Assembly: GCA_012510745.1 (NCBI GenBank)
Contig: JAAZHK010000027.1
Span: 1-12,752 of the forward strand
Length of the DNA stretch: 12,752 nt
From: Mycoplasmatota bacterium
Lineage (GTDB): Bacteria > Bacillota_I > Bacilli_A > RF39 > UBA660
Direction: 5' to 3'
The notes below the pieces were generated by a model. It did not search any database, had not been told where the DNA came from, and saw only the letters and a program-made list of their open reading frames with translations. A program made the position numbers and the translations under genes. This document shows positions 1-7,175 of this stretch, piece after piece (position 1 is the stretch's first letter; each line of letters starts with the position of its first letter).

Positions 1-919
<919 letters not shown>

Positions 920-978
920 ATTTTAATAATTTGATGACACATTATCTTAGTTTTCAGAGAATTATTTGATATAATTTT
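920..978 (+). other. 23S-5S internal transcribed spacer
   Basis: 59 nt AT-rich spacer with no tRNA and no convincing gene. It should be removed by rRNA processing. I could not build a strong processing stem from the visible part, because the 5' partner for 23S lies outside the window. Confidence 0.7.
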
Positions 979-1084
979 CCTTGGTGATTATGGCGAGGAT
1001 GGTACACCTGTTTCCATCTCGAACACAGAAGTTAAGCTCCTCAGCGCCGACGATAGTGAAAGCGAAAATAGGACATTGCCAAGG
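979..1084 (+). rRNA. rrf: 5S ribosomal RNA, short (about 106 nt)
   Basis: The diagnostic loop CGAACACAGAAGTTAAGC is present at 1020-1037. The terminal helix closes with CCTTGG at the 5' end against CCAAGG at the 3' end, giving a molecule of about 106 nt. Typical Bacilli have 115-120 nt, while 104-113 nt is known from Mollicutes, so the length is a lineage clue. It lies 59 nt after 23S with no tRNA between them, and a run of nine T follows at 1086-1094, which may help transcription end. Confidence 0.95.
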
Positions 1085-1134
1085 ATTTTTTTTTGTCATT
1101 TTTATGTAATATTTGGTAAAAACAAGAAAAGTAG

Positions 1135-1164
1135 TTGAATTAATTATTTAACTTTTGGTATAAT
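1135..1164 (+). promoter_or_regulatory. Promoter of the tsaE-tsaB-rimI-tsaD operon
   Basis: TTGAAT (1135-1140), an 18-base spacer, and TATAAT (1159-1164) preceded by TGG, so the -10 is of the extended type. The predicted start at about 1171 puts the GGTGAT ribosome site at the extreme 5' end of the mRNA, with a leader of about 10 nt. Confidence 0.75.
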
Positions 1165-1180
1165 AAAAAAGGTGATAGGA

Positions 1181-1633
1181 ATGGAATATAAATTAACAAC
1201 TAGAAATGAAGTAGAAACAATAGAATTAGCCCAAAATATAGAATCTGAAAAGTTTCCTAATATGATTATTTGTTTAGAAGGTGATTTAGGTAGTGGTAAA
1301 ACTGTTTTTGCCAAAGGATTTGCAGGGGCTATGGGCATAGATGATCATATTACATCACCAACATTTAACATTATTAAAGAATATGAAAATGGTGAATTAC
1401 CTTTATATCATATGGACGTTTATCGTTTAGAAGGTGATATATCAGAGTTAGCGCTAGATGATTATTATCATGCAGATGGAGTCGTTATAATTGAATGGGC
1501 TGATATGATAAAAGAAAGTTTACCCAAGGAGCATCTATATATAAAGATTAAAATAATAGATGAGGATACAAGATTATTTATTTTTAAACCTGTTGGTAAA
1601 AAATACGAAGATATTTGTGAGGCGGTTTTATGA
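1181..1633 (+). CDS. tsaE: tRNA t6A37 biosynthesis ATPase TsaE
   Basis: P-loop ATPase that works with TsaB and TsaD in the cytoplasm to transfer threonylcarbamoyl to A37 of ANN-decoding tRNAs. The protein has 150 residues, close to the family size (B. subtilis YdiB about 158). The Walker A motif GDLGSGKT is at residues 34-41, SPTFN follows at 59-63, and IIEWAD lies near 104-108, all family hallmarks. I chose ATG 1181 because GGTGAT sits at 1171-1176. An in-frame GTG at 1172 lies inside that ribosome site and is probably not used. The stop TGA overlaps the ATG of tsaB (ATGA), which suggests translational coupling. First gene of the t6A operon behind an extended -10 promoter. Confidence 0.95.
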   Translation: MEYKLTTRNEVETIELAQNIESEKFPNMIICLEGDLGSGKTVFAKGFAGAMGIDDHITSPTFNIIKEYENGELPLYHMDVYRLEGDISELALDDYYHADGVVIIEWADMIKESLPKEHLYIKIKIIDEDTRLFIFKPVGKKYEDICEAVL

Positions 1634-2259
1634 AAATATTATATCTAGACACTTCGTCTAGTTTTTTATATTCTGGGGTTGTTATTAATAATAAATTAGA
1701 AGCATCAATTAAAAAGGAATTTGGTAAAACATTATCAATTTACACTTTAACTGAAATAAAAAAAATGTTTTCTTCTATTAAAATGTCTCTTAATGATATT
1801 GATAAGATTATTGTTGTTAATGGGCCAGGATCTTTTACAGGAATTAGAATAGCTATTACCATTGCTAAAACTATTGCTTGGAGTCTTAGAAAAAAGATTT
1901 CGACTATTTCAAGTTTAGATGCAATGGCTTTATCAACAACAGGATATGATTATATTATTCCTTATATCGATGCCAAAAGAGATTATGGATATTTTGGTGT
2001 ATATGACAAGAATAACAATACAATTTTACCCAATAAGTATATTCCTTTATCTTTTTTAAAAAACTATATAAAAGAAATAAAAAATTATATTGTTGTAACT
2101 AATGATAATATAGATATATCTAATAAAATTAATTATGATCCAGATATTTTAAACATAGTAAACCATTATGCTTTAAAAGAGAATATTAATGCACATTTAG
2201 TTAATCCTAATTATTTAAAATTAACTGAGGCTGAGGAAAATAATGATAAAAGAAATTAA
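1630..2259 (+). CDS. tsaB: tRNA t6A37 biosynthesis protein TsaB
   Basis: ASKHA-fold protein that dimerises with TsaD and is needed for t6A formation; it is a catalytically inactive paralogue of TsaD. It has 209 residues, a little below the usual 220-230. Visible hallmarks are an N-terminal LYLDTSS strand (residues 4-10) and NGPGSFTGIR at 64-73, followed by the helix that forms the partner interface. The C-terminus carries NPNYLKL, matching the P-x-YLR-like ending of the family. The ATG at 1630 is preceded by GAGGCGG near 1619-1625 and overlaps the tsaE stop by 4 nt. It overlaps rimI by 17 nt at its end. Confidence 0.93.
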   Translation: MKILYLDTSSSFLYSGVVINNKLEASIKKEFGKTLSIYTLTEIKKMFSSIKMSLNDIDKIIVVNGPGSFTGIRIAITIAKTIAWSLRKKISTISSLDAMALSTTGYDYIIPYIDAKRDYGYFGVYDKNNNTILPNKYIPLSFLKNYIKEIKNYIVVTNDNIDISNKINYDPDILNIVNHYALKENINAHLVNPNYLKLTEAEENNDKRN

Positions 2260-2656
2260 TTTTAATGATGATTTTATAATAGAAAGGGTTCAAAAAACTT
2301 TTATAAATGTGTTTAAAGATCATCCTATTAAAAAAGATTTATTAAGCAATCCCTTTTCAAAATATTTAGTTTATTTATATCACGATAAAGTATGTGGTTT
2401 TGTTAATTATAATCATATATATGAACGAATAGAAATAATTAATATTGAAGTAATAAAAGAATATCAAAGACAAAGAATTGCTTCAAAATTAATATCTTAT
2501 ATATTTAAAATTAAAGTTAATAATATAACTTTAGAAGTAAAAAAGAATAATATACCGGCGATTAATTTATATAAAAAATTTGGTTTCAAGGAATTGGCAA
2601 TTAGAAAAAATTATTATAATGGTGTTGATGGTATATTAATGGAAGTAGTTGATTAA
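2243..2656 (+). CDS. rimI: GNAT N-acetyltransferase, RimI-like (ribosomal protein bS18 N-terminal acetylation)
   Basis: GNAT-fold acetyltransferase that in the RimI family transfers acetyl from acetyl-CoA to the N-terminus of ribosomal protein bS18. It has 137 residues, slightly short. Fold hallmarks seen are the beta4-alpha3 region (INIEVIKEYQRQRIA, residues 67-80) and the C-terminal LEVKKNN..A..LYKKFGF followed by RKNYY, which is typical of RimI. One oddity: the acetyl-CoA-binding motif Q/R-x-x-G-x-G/A reads QRQRIA, so the glycine is Arg78. The ATG at 2243 has GAGG 6 nt upstream and overlaps tsaB by 17 nt. Its place between tsaB and tsaD is the same as in B. subtilis (ydiC-ydiD-ydiE), which supports the name. 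Confidence 0.87.
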   Translation: MIKEINFNDDFIIERVQKTFINVFKDHPIKKDLLSNPFSKYLVYLYHDKVCGFVNYNHIYERIEIINIEVIKEYQRQRIASKLISYIFKIKVNNITLEVKKNNIPAINLYKKFGFKELAIRKNYYNGVDGILMEVVD

Positions 2657-2657
2657 A

Positions 2658-3662
2658 GTGAAAGATACATATATTCTAGGAATAGAAAGCAGTTGTGATG
2701 AAACAAGTTGCGCTATTGTAAAAAATGGAGTTGAAGAAATTGCAACAGTAATTTTATCTCAAATTGATATTCATGCGAATTATGGAGGAGTTGTACCTGA
2801 AATAGCTAGTCGTCACCATGTTCAAAATATTACTATTGTAATAGAACAATGCTTAAAAAAAGCCAATATGGAAATGGCTATGATTGATGCTATTGCAGTT
2901 ACTTATGGTCCAGGTTTAGTAGGTTCTCTATTAATTGGAATAGAGGCTGCTAAAACTTTATCTTATGTATATAATAAGCCTTTAATACCAGTACATCATA
3001 TAGCAGGACATATATATGCTAATAATTTAGAAAAACCAATGTGTTTCCCCTTACTAGCGTTAGTTATAAGTGGAGGACACACCGACCTTATCTATATGGA
3101 TAAACATTTATCATTTAAAAAACTAGGAAGCACTTTAGATGATGCTGTTGGTGAGTGTTATGATAAAATAGCTAGAGTATTAGATTTACCATACCCTGGT
3201 GGTCCAAGTATAGATCAAATGGCTAAAAAAGGTGAAAATATTTACGCTTTACCTATACCTATGAATGATAATAGTTATAATTTTAGCTTTAGTGGTTTAA
3301 AAAGTGCGGTTATAAATTTAGTTAATAACGAAAAAAAACACGGAAAAGAAATAAATAAAGATAATATTGCTTGTTCTTTTCAAGAAACTGTTATAGCAAC
3401 AATTAATAAAAAAGTTCGTAATGCTTTAGCAAATTATCCAGTAAATTATTTTATAATAGCAGGCGGTGTTGCAGCTAATCAAGGAATAAGAAATAATCTT
3501 CAATTTTTATGTAAAGAAAAAAAAATAAATTATAATTTTCCAAAATTAAAATATTGCACTGATAATGCTACTATGATTGCAGCTGCTGGTTATTTTCTTT
3601 TCCAAGATAAAAGATTTGGTGATTTGACACTTAATAGTAAATCAACTATAAATCTAGATTAA
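2658..3662 (+). CDS. tsaD: tRNA N6-adenosine threonylcarbamoyltransferase TsaD
   Basis: Catalytic subunit of the TsaBDE complex; it transfers threonylcarbamoyl from TC-AMP to A37. About 334 residues, normal length. Motifs in order (numbered from GTG 2658): GIESSCDET (8-16), GPGLVGSLLIG (84-94), HHIAGH (113-118) with metal ligands His114 and His118, SGGHTDL (138-144), PYPGGP (178-183), FSGLKSA (211-217), AGGVAANQ (268-275) and CTDNA (300-304) with ligand Asp302. The start is uncertain: GTG 2658 begins 1 nt after the rimI stop, with GGAAGT 11 nt upstream. A TTG at 2649 would give three more residues and overlap rimI, but lies only 2 nt from GGAAGT. Last gene of the t6A cluster. The TC-AMP synthase gene (tsaC) is not in the window. 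Confidence 0.96.
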   Translation: MKDTYILGIESSCDETSCAIVKNGVEEIATVILSQIDIHANYGGVVPEIASRHHVQNITIVIEQCLKKANMEMAMIDAIAVTYGPGLVGSLLIGIEAAKTLSYVYNKPLIPVHHIAGHIYANNLEKPMCFPLLALVISGGHTDLIYMDKHLSFKKLGSTLDDAVGECYDKIARVLDLPYPGGPSIDQMAKKGENIYALPIPMNDNSYNFSFSGLKSAVINLVNNEKKHGKEINKDNIACSFQETVIATINKKVRNALANYPVNYFIIAGGVAANQGIRNNLQFLCKEKKINYNFPKLKYCTDNATMIAAAGYFLFQDKRFGDLTLNSKSTINLD

Positions 3663-3666
3663 ATAT

Positions 3667-3695
3667 TTGACAAATTATTTAATGTGTGCAAAAAT
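3667..3695 (+). promoter_or_regulatory. Putative promoter of the small membrane protein gene
   Basis: Consensus -35 TTGACA at 3667-3672, only 4 nt after the tsaD stop, then a 17-base spacer ending in TGC before a poor -10, AAAAAT (3690-3695). The extended-type TG may make up for the weak -10. The predicted start is near 3702, giving a leader of about 16 nt. The TTG of this -35 box can be mistaken for a start codon. Confidence 0.5.
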
Positions 3696-3717
3696 AAAGA
3701 AGAATAGGAGTGATAAT

Positions 3718-3864
3718 ATGTCAAAAAAAACAACTCCAAAGAAAACTTCGAAAAAAAGTACTAGAGAAATAGAAAACGGTGCTATTATATTGCTAATTTT
3801 AATGATTTCTATTATCTCGGCTATTATAGGTGGTTATATTGGATATTTTTTAAAATTATCGTAA
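3718..3864 (+). CDS. Small single-pass membrane protein, unknown function (48 aa)
   Basis: Not recognised. The protein has a very basic, Lys/Ser/Thr-rich N-terminus (residues 1-17, many Lys) and one hydrophobic helix at about 21-45 made of Ile/Leu with a GGYIGY stretch. By the positive-inside rule the tail should be cytoplasmic, with the C-terminus at or just outside the membrane. ATG 3718 is chosen because AGGAGTGAT stands at 3706-3714, 3 nt upstream. A longer reading from TTG 3667 would start inside the -35 box and is rejected. It lies between tsaD and rpsP with its own likely promoter and a downstream hairpin, so it may be a single-gene unit. A real gene is likely given the strong ribosome site, but its role cannot be told. 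Confidence 0.7.
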   Translation: MSKKTTPKKTSKKSTREIENGAIILLILMISIISAIIGGYIGYFLKLS

Positions 3865-3874
3865 ATTAAAAAAA

Positions 3875-3894
3875 CAGTTGTTAGTTAACAATTG
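3875..3894 (+). repeat. Inverted repeat / hairpin after the small membrane protein gene
   Basis: CAGTTGTTA pairs with TAACAATTG around a 2-base centre (one G-U pair); in RNA about 7 bp with a 6-base loop is more realistic. No T-run follows, so it is not a typical terminator by itself. It could be a 3' stabilising hairpin or a protein-binding palindrome. Confidence 0.5.
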
Positions 3895-3900
3895 CAAAAT

Positions 3901-3928
3901 AACTCATATAATATATGGGTTTTATTTT
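3901..3928 (+). terminator. Putative rho-independent terminator before rpsP
   Basis: AACTCATAT (3901-3909) pairs with ATATGGGTT (3913-3921) as 9 bp with one G-U pair around a 3-base loop, followed by the T-rich TTATTTT. The stem is weak in GC, so efficiency is uncertain. Confidence 0.55.
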
Positions 3929-3950
3929 GTCAACATAAACGGTTGACAAA
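3926..3950. promoter_or_regulatory. Operator-like inverted repeat over the rpsP -35 box
   Basis: TTTGTCAAC (3926-3934) and GTTGACAAA (3942-3950) are perfect reverse complements, 9 bp each, separated by 7 bases. The right arm contains the rpsP -35 box TTGACA. Arm centres lie 16 bp apart, which would suit a dimeric DNA-binding protein, but no regulator can be named from the sequence. Confidence 0.5.
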
Positions 3951-3971
3951 GGAATATAATTATAATATACT
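3943..3971 (+). promoter_or_regulatory. Promoter of rpsP-khpA
   Basis: TTGACA (3943-3948), a 17-base spacer and TATACT (3966-3971), close to consensus. The predicted start near 3978 gives a leader of about 21 nt carrying AAAGGAGG. Confidence 0.8.
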
Positions 3972-3998
3972 ATATAAGTGTTAAAAGGAGGAAATAAA

Positions 3999-4283
3999 AT
4001 GGCTGTTAAAATAAGATTAACAAGAATGGGTGCTAAACAAAGACCAACGTATCGTATTGTAGCAACTGATTCAAGAAAAGCTCGAGATGGACAATATAAA
4101 GAATTAATAGGAACTTATAATCCTATAACAGATCCAGCAGAAGTAAAAATAAATGAGGAATTAGCTTTAAAGTGGTTAAATAATGGGGCTCAACCATCAG
4201 ATACTGTTAGAAATCTATTTGCAAAAGCAGGAATAATGAAAAAGTTTGCTGATAGTAAAATAAAAGATAAGAAGGTGAAATAA
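3999..4283 (+). CDS. rpsP: 30S ribosomal protein bS16
   Basis: Small-subunit ribosomal protein that helps fold 16S rRNA during 30S assembly. 94 residues, normal size (B. subtilis 90). The N-terminus MAVKIRLTRMGAKQRPTYRI with the following DSRKARDG is the bS16 signature, and GTYNP is also typical. The C-terminal tail is Lys-rich. ATG 3999 has AAAGGAGG at 3984-3991; an in-frame GTG at 3978 lies at the predicted transcription start and is rejected. The stop TAA shares one base with the khpA ATG. The usual downstream rimM-trmD-rplS and upstream ffh are absent here, so the common rpsP operon is reduced to rpsP-khpA. Confidence 0.97.
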   Translation: MAVKIRLTRMGAKQRPTYRIVATDSRKARDGQYKELIGTYNPITDPAEVKINEELALKWLNNGAQPSDTVRNLFAKAGIMKKFADSKIKDKKVK

Positions 4284-4531
4284 TGAACGTTATAGAATTA
4301 ACAGAAAAAATTGTTAAATCATTAGTACAAAACCCCGAAGCAGTAACTGTTAAAGAATTTGAAAGCGATGATGAAAACACAATATTAATTCAAGTTATGG
4401 TTGATAGTGATGATATGGGTCGTGTAATTGGGAAACAAGGAAGAACTTCAAATGCTATCAGAACTATTGTAAGAGCTAGCAGTTATATAAACGATAATAA
4501 AAAAATAGATATTAATTTTGACAATTTTTAA
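4283..4531 (+). CDS. khpA: RNA-binding protein KhpA (KH domain, YlqC family)
   Basis: Small KH-domain protein, 82 residues, that in other Firmicutes pairs with KhpB and binds RNA, affecting cell elongation and division. The KH core GRVIGKQGR is near residues 48-56, containing the GxxG loop (V-I-G-K-Q-G) that holds RNA, followed by the helix with AIRTIVRAS. Order rpsP-khpA is widespread in Firmicutes and supports the assignment. The ATG overlaps the rpsP stop by one base, with AAGGTG upstream in the rpsP end. A hairpin starts right at the stop codon. Confidence 0.92.
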   Translation: MNVIELTEKIVKSLVQNPEAVTVKEFESDDENTILIQVMVDSDDMGRVIGKQGRTSNAIRTIVRASSYINDNKKIDINFDNF

Positions 4532-4550
4532 GAAACATTTGTTTCTTTTT
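4530..4550 (+). terminator. Putative terminator after khpA
   Basis: AAGAAAC (4530-4536) and GTTTCTT (4541-4547) form a 7-bp stem with a 4-base loop and five T in all (4546-4550). It overlaps the khpA stop codon. Only two G-C pairs, so some read-through is likely. Confidence 0.6.
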
Positions 4551-4552
4551 CA

Positions 4553-4581
4553 TTGTAGTTTTAGTAATTATATATTATAAT
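4553..4581 (+). promoter_or_regulatory. Promoter of uppS-cdsA-rseP
   Basis: TTGTAG (4553-4558), a 17-base spacer and perfect TATAAT (4576-4581). The predicted start near 4588 leaves a 16-nt leader with AAAGGTGAT. Confidence 0.72.
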
Positions 4582-4603
4582 TAAATATATATAAAGGTGA
4601 TGT

Positions 4604-5332
4604 ATGAATAATAATTTAGTGATTCCAAATCATGTTGCAATAATTTTAGATGGTAATGGGCGTTGGGCACAAGCAAAAGGCAAAACAAGAAGTGAGGGTC
4701 ATTATGCTGGTTTTAATAATTTAGATAAATTAAGTGAATATATTTTTGAAAAAGGCGTACAGGTTTTAAGTGTTTATGCTTTTTCAACTGAAAATTTTAA
4801 ACGAACTAAAGAAGAAGTAAATTATTTAATGGATTTATTTACGGAAGGTTTTAAACGATATTCAAAAAGATTAAACAAAAAAGATATAAGGATTGTTTTT
4901 TCTGGTCGTCGTGAACCACTGCCTAATAAAGTTTTAAAAATAATGGATAAAATAACTGAAGACACTACCAATAATAAAAAAGGGATTTTTAATATCTGTG
5001 TTAATTATGGTGGTCAATATGAATTAGTTGATGCAGTAAAAGAAATAGCTAATAAAATCCAAAATAATCAATTAACGCTTAATGAAATAGATTTAATAAC
5101 TTTAAATAGTCATATGTACAATAATTTGCCTCCTGTTGATTTAATGATTAGAACTAGTGGTGAATATCGTTTAAGTAATTTTTTATTATTTCAAAATGCT
5201 TATGCAGAGTTTTATTTTCCGGATGTTTATTTTCCTGCATTTACAACAGAAGAATTTGATAAAGCTATTATTGAATATAATAAACGCGATCGTCGTTATG
5301 GAGGTATTAAAAATGACAACCAAAGTAATTAG
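4604..5332 (+). CDS. uppS: Isoprenyl transferase (undecaprenyl diphosphate synthase) UppS
   Basis: Cis-prenyltransferase that adds isopentenyl units to farnesyl diphosphate to make C55 undecaprenyl diphosphate, the lipid carrier for wall polymers; it acts at the cytoplasmic membrane face. 242 residues, normal length. HVAIILDGNGRWA (residues 10-22) holds the catalytic Asp, SEGHYAG the conserved His, YAFSTENFKR the isopentenyl site, and MIRTSGEYRLSNFLLFQ-AYAEFYF the C-terminal diphosphate-binding motif. Positions usually Trp (ENW, LLWQ, WPDF) are Phe here, leaving a single Trp in the motifs. The ATG follows AAAGGTGAT by 2 nt. Its end overlaps cdsA by 20 nt. First gene of a lipid/envelope operon. 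Confidence 0.96.
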   Translation: MNNNLVIPNHVAIILDGNGRWAQAKGKTRSEGHYAGFNNLDKLSEYIFEKGVQVLSVYAFSTENFKRTKEEVNYLMDLFTEGFKRYSKRLNKKDIRIVFSGRREPLPNKVLKIMDKITEDTTNNKKGIFNICVNYGGQYELVDAVKEIANKIQNNQLTLNEIDLITLNSHMYNNLPPVDLMIRTSGEYRLSNFLLFQNAYAEFYFPDVYFPAFTTEEFDKAIIEYNKRDRRYGGIKNDNQSN

Positions 5333-6113
5333 TTCAATTATTATGATTATAGTTCTTATACCAATAGTAATTTTAGGTGGATTGCCATATAATTTGTTAG
5401 CATTATTAATTGCTCTAGGCGGTTTTTATGAATTAATAAAATTACGTGAAAGAAAAAAAGAAATTCCTTTTATTGTTAAAATAATAGCTTATATAATTAC
5501 AACAATATTAATTTTTAACAATACTAATGAAATGGGATTTTCTTATGCTTTAGATTATCGTATTTTAGCTTTAGTTATTATTAGTATGTTAGGACCAATT
5601 GTTTTTTTAGAAAAAGATAAAAATTATAATATTCAAGACGCATTATATTTAATTAGTTCCATTTTATTTATTGGTATTAGTTTTAATCTACTAATCTTAT
5701 TAAGAAATTATGGTCTAAACTATTTCCTATATATTATTGTTATTGCAAATATAACTGATACTTTCTGCTTTTTTTCAGGAAGCTGTATTGGTCGGCATAA
5801 ATTAGCTCCTAAAATATCACCTAATAAAACAATAGAAGGTTCTGTTGGAGGAAGCATTGCTGGAACAATAATCTCTACTATTTACTATTTAACTTTTGTA
5901 GATCCTTTAGCTAATGTTTATTTTATTATTTTTGTAACACTTATTTTAACAATTTTTGCACAAGTAGGAGATTTAGTTTTTTCAGCGATTAAAAGATATT
6001 ATGATACAAAAGACTTTTCTAATTTAATACCTGGACATGGAGGAATATTAGATCGATTTGATAGTATAATATTTGTAGTGCTAGTATTTATTATTATTAT
6101 AGGTTTATTATAG
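5313..6113 (+). CDS. cdsA: Phosphatidate cytidylyltransferase CdsA
   Basis: Integral membrane enzyme that makes CDP-diacylglycerol from CTP and phosphatidic acid, the precursor of phosphatidylglycerol and other phospholipids. 266 residues, normal size, with about eight hydrophobic helices. The family signature S-x-I-K-R-x4-K-D-x-S-x2-I-P-G-H-G-G-x-x-D-R-x-D is complete at residues 224-250, and PNKTIEGSVGG appears earlier. I place the start at ATG 5313 with GGAGGT at 5300-5305, inside the uppS end; a longer frame back to 5196 only reads uppS in another frame. The stop TAG runs into the rseP ribosome site, so translation is probably coupled. Confidence 0.95.
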   Translation: MTTKVISSIIMIIVLIPIVILGGLPYNLLALLIALGGFYELIKLRERKKEIPFIVKIIAYIITTILIFNNTNEMGFSYALDYRILALVIISMLGPIVFLEKDKNYNIQDALYLISSILFIGISFNLLILLRNYGLNYFLYIIVIANITDTFCFFSGSCIGRHKLAPKISPNKTIEGSVGGSIAGTIISTIYYLTFVDPLANVYFIIFVTLILTIFAQVGDLVFSAIKRYYDTKDFSNLIPGHGGILDRFDSIIFVVLVFIIIIGLL

Positions 6114-6121
6114 GAGGCATA

Positions 6122-7153
6122 ATGCTTTATTTTATTTTCTTTGTACTTATATTAGGAATAACTGTTTTAATTCATGAATTAGGACATTTTATCTTTGCTA
6201 AAATATTTAATATATATGTTTATGAATTTTCTATTGGTATGGGACCTAAATTATTTAGCAAAAAAGATAAAAAGAACGAAACAAGTTATTCACTAAGAGC
6301 CATACCCATTGGAGGCTTTGTTTCACTAGCAGGTGAGGAAGTAAAAAACGATGATAAAATACCTAGTGATCGTAAATTACAAGCTAAGAAGCCATGGCAA
6401 AGATTTTTAGTAATGTTTTTTGGAGCAGGTTCTAACTTTATTTTTGCTATTTGTCTATTGTTTATAATGGGTCTGTTTTTAGGTTCTCCTAGTACAAAAC
6501 CTATTATTACTGAAGTTGAAAAAGGTTATCCTGCTGAATTAGCTGGAATAGAAGCTGGCGATTTAGTTGTTAAAATGAATAATCATAAAATTAAATATTT
6601 AGATGATATGTCTTATTACTTTACTGTTTTGGATAAAAACGAGGGAATTATATTTAAAGTAAAAAAAACCAATGGTAAGTTTGCTAATATTGATGTAAAA
6701 CCTATTGAAGAAGAAGGTAATTTAATTTTCGGAGTTACCTTAAATAATCAAATTGATAAAGGTTTTAAGGCAGCTGTAAAATATGCTTATCATAAAAACA
6801 ATGCTTTATTTAAGCAAATGTTTATGGTTGTTGGAAGTTTATTTAATGGTCAAATTAAAATGAATAGTTTAAGCGGCCCCATTGGGATTTATTCTATTGT
6901 TGGTCAAGCAAGAAAAAGTGGAATAGGCACATTACTCTATTTGTTAGCATTTCTAGGAGTAAATGTTGGATTTATAAATCTCTTACCTTTTCCAGCTTTT
7001 GATGGAGGGCGTATATTATTTTTATTAATAGAAAAGATTAAAGGAAAGCCAATAAAGACCTCTACCGAAAACACTATCCACTCCATTGGTTTTGTATTAT
7101 TGATGTTATTATTATTGTTTGTAACCATAAATGATATTATTAAATTAAATTAA
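6122..7153 (+). CDS. rseP: RIP metalloprotease RseP/RasP (site-2 protease)
   Basis: Zinc intramembrane protease that cuts membrane-spanning anti-sigma factors and signal-peptide remnants. 343 residues, a single-PDZ form as in other Firmicutes (E. coli has two PDZ and about 450). HELGH at residues 18-22 in the first membrane helix supplies the zinc ligands and catalytic Glu19. A PDZ domain starts near ITEVEKGYPAELAGIEAGD (about 130-150), and NLLPFPAFDGG (286-296) in a later membrane helix holds the third ligand, Asp. GGAGG precedes the ATG. Last gene of uppS-cdsA-rseP; dxr, often found between cdsA and rseP, is absent. No anti-sigma substrate is visible in the window. Confidence 0.96.
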   Translation: MLYFIFFVLILGITVLIHELGHFIFAKIFNIYVYEFSIGMGPKLFSKKDKKNETSYSLRAIPIGGFVSLAGEEVKNDDKIPSDRKLQAKKPWQRFLVMFFGAGSNFIFAICLLFIMGLFLGSPSTKPIITEVEKGYPAELAGIEAGDLVVKMNNHKIKYLDDMSYYFTVLDKNEGIIFKVKKTNGKFANIDVKPIEEEGNLIFGVTLNNQIDKGFKAAVKYAYHKNNALFKQMFMVVGSLFNGQIKMNSLSGPIGIYSIVGQARKSGIGTLLYLLAFLGVNVGFINLLPFPAFDGGRILFLLIEKIKGKPIKTSTENTIHSIGFVLLMLLLLFVTINDIIKLN

Positions 7154-7175
7154 AAAAGATCTACCAAGATCTTTT
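7154..7175. terminator. Bidirectional terminator between rseP and rpmB
   Basis: AAAAGATCT (7154-7162) and AGATCTTTT (7167-7175) form a perfect 9-bp stem with loop ACCA. T-rich DNA follows on both strands, and the genes on each side converge. On the minus strand the hairpin overlaps the rpmB stop codon. Confidence 0.85.

Noticed and set aside
970..975. TATAAT just before 5S rRNA as a separate 5S promoter
   Set aside because: A start 7 nt downstream would fall inside the 5S, and there is no -35 at the proper distance; the 5S is most likely co-transcribed with 23S.
1144..1338. Minus-strand frame of 64 codons opposite tsaE
   Set aside because: Shadow of the tsaE coding strand; no ribosome site, and the translation mirrors the P-loop region.
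1631..1648. TGA at the end of tsaE as a Trp codon (Mycoplasma code)
   Set aside because: Reading through adds only five residues before TAG, the family length is already reached at TGA, and all Trp codons seen are TGG. Ending at TGA also gives the ATGA overlap with tsaB.
3667..3717. TTG 3667 as the start of the small membrane protein
   Set aside because: This TTG is the first half of a consensus -35 box; ATG 3718 has a strong ribosome site and a 17-residue basic tail without the extension.
5196..5312. N-terminal extension of cdsA back to 5196
   Set aside because: It only reads the uppS end in another frame; ATG 5313 has GGAGGT at the right distance and gives the normal family start.
6937..7128. 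Minus-strand frame of 63 codons opposite the end of rseP
   Set aside because: Shadow frame of the coding strand, low-complexity Asn-rich start, no ribosome site.
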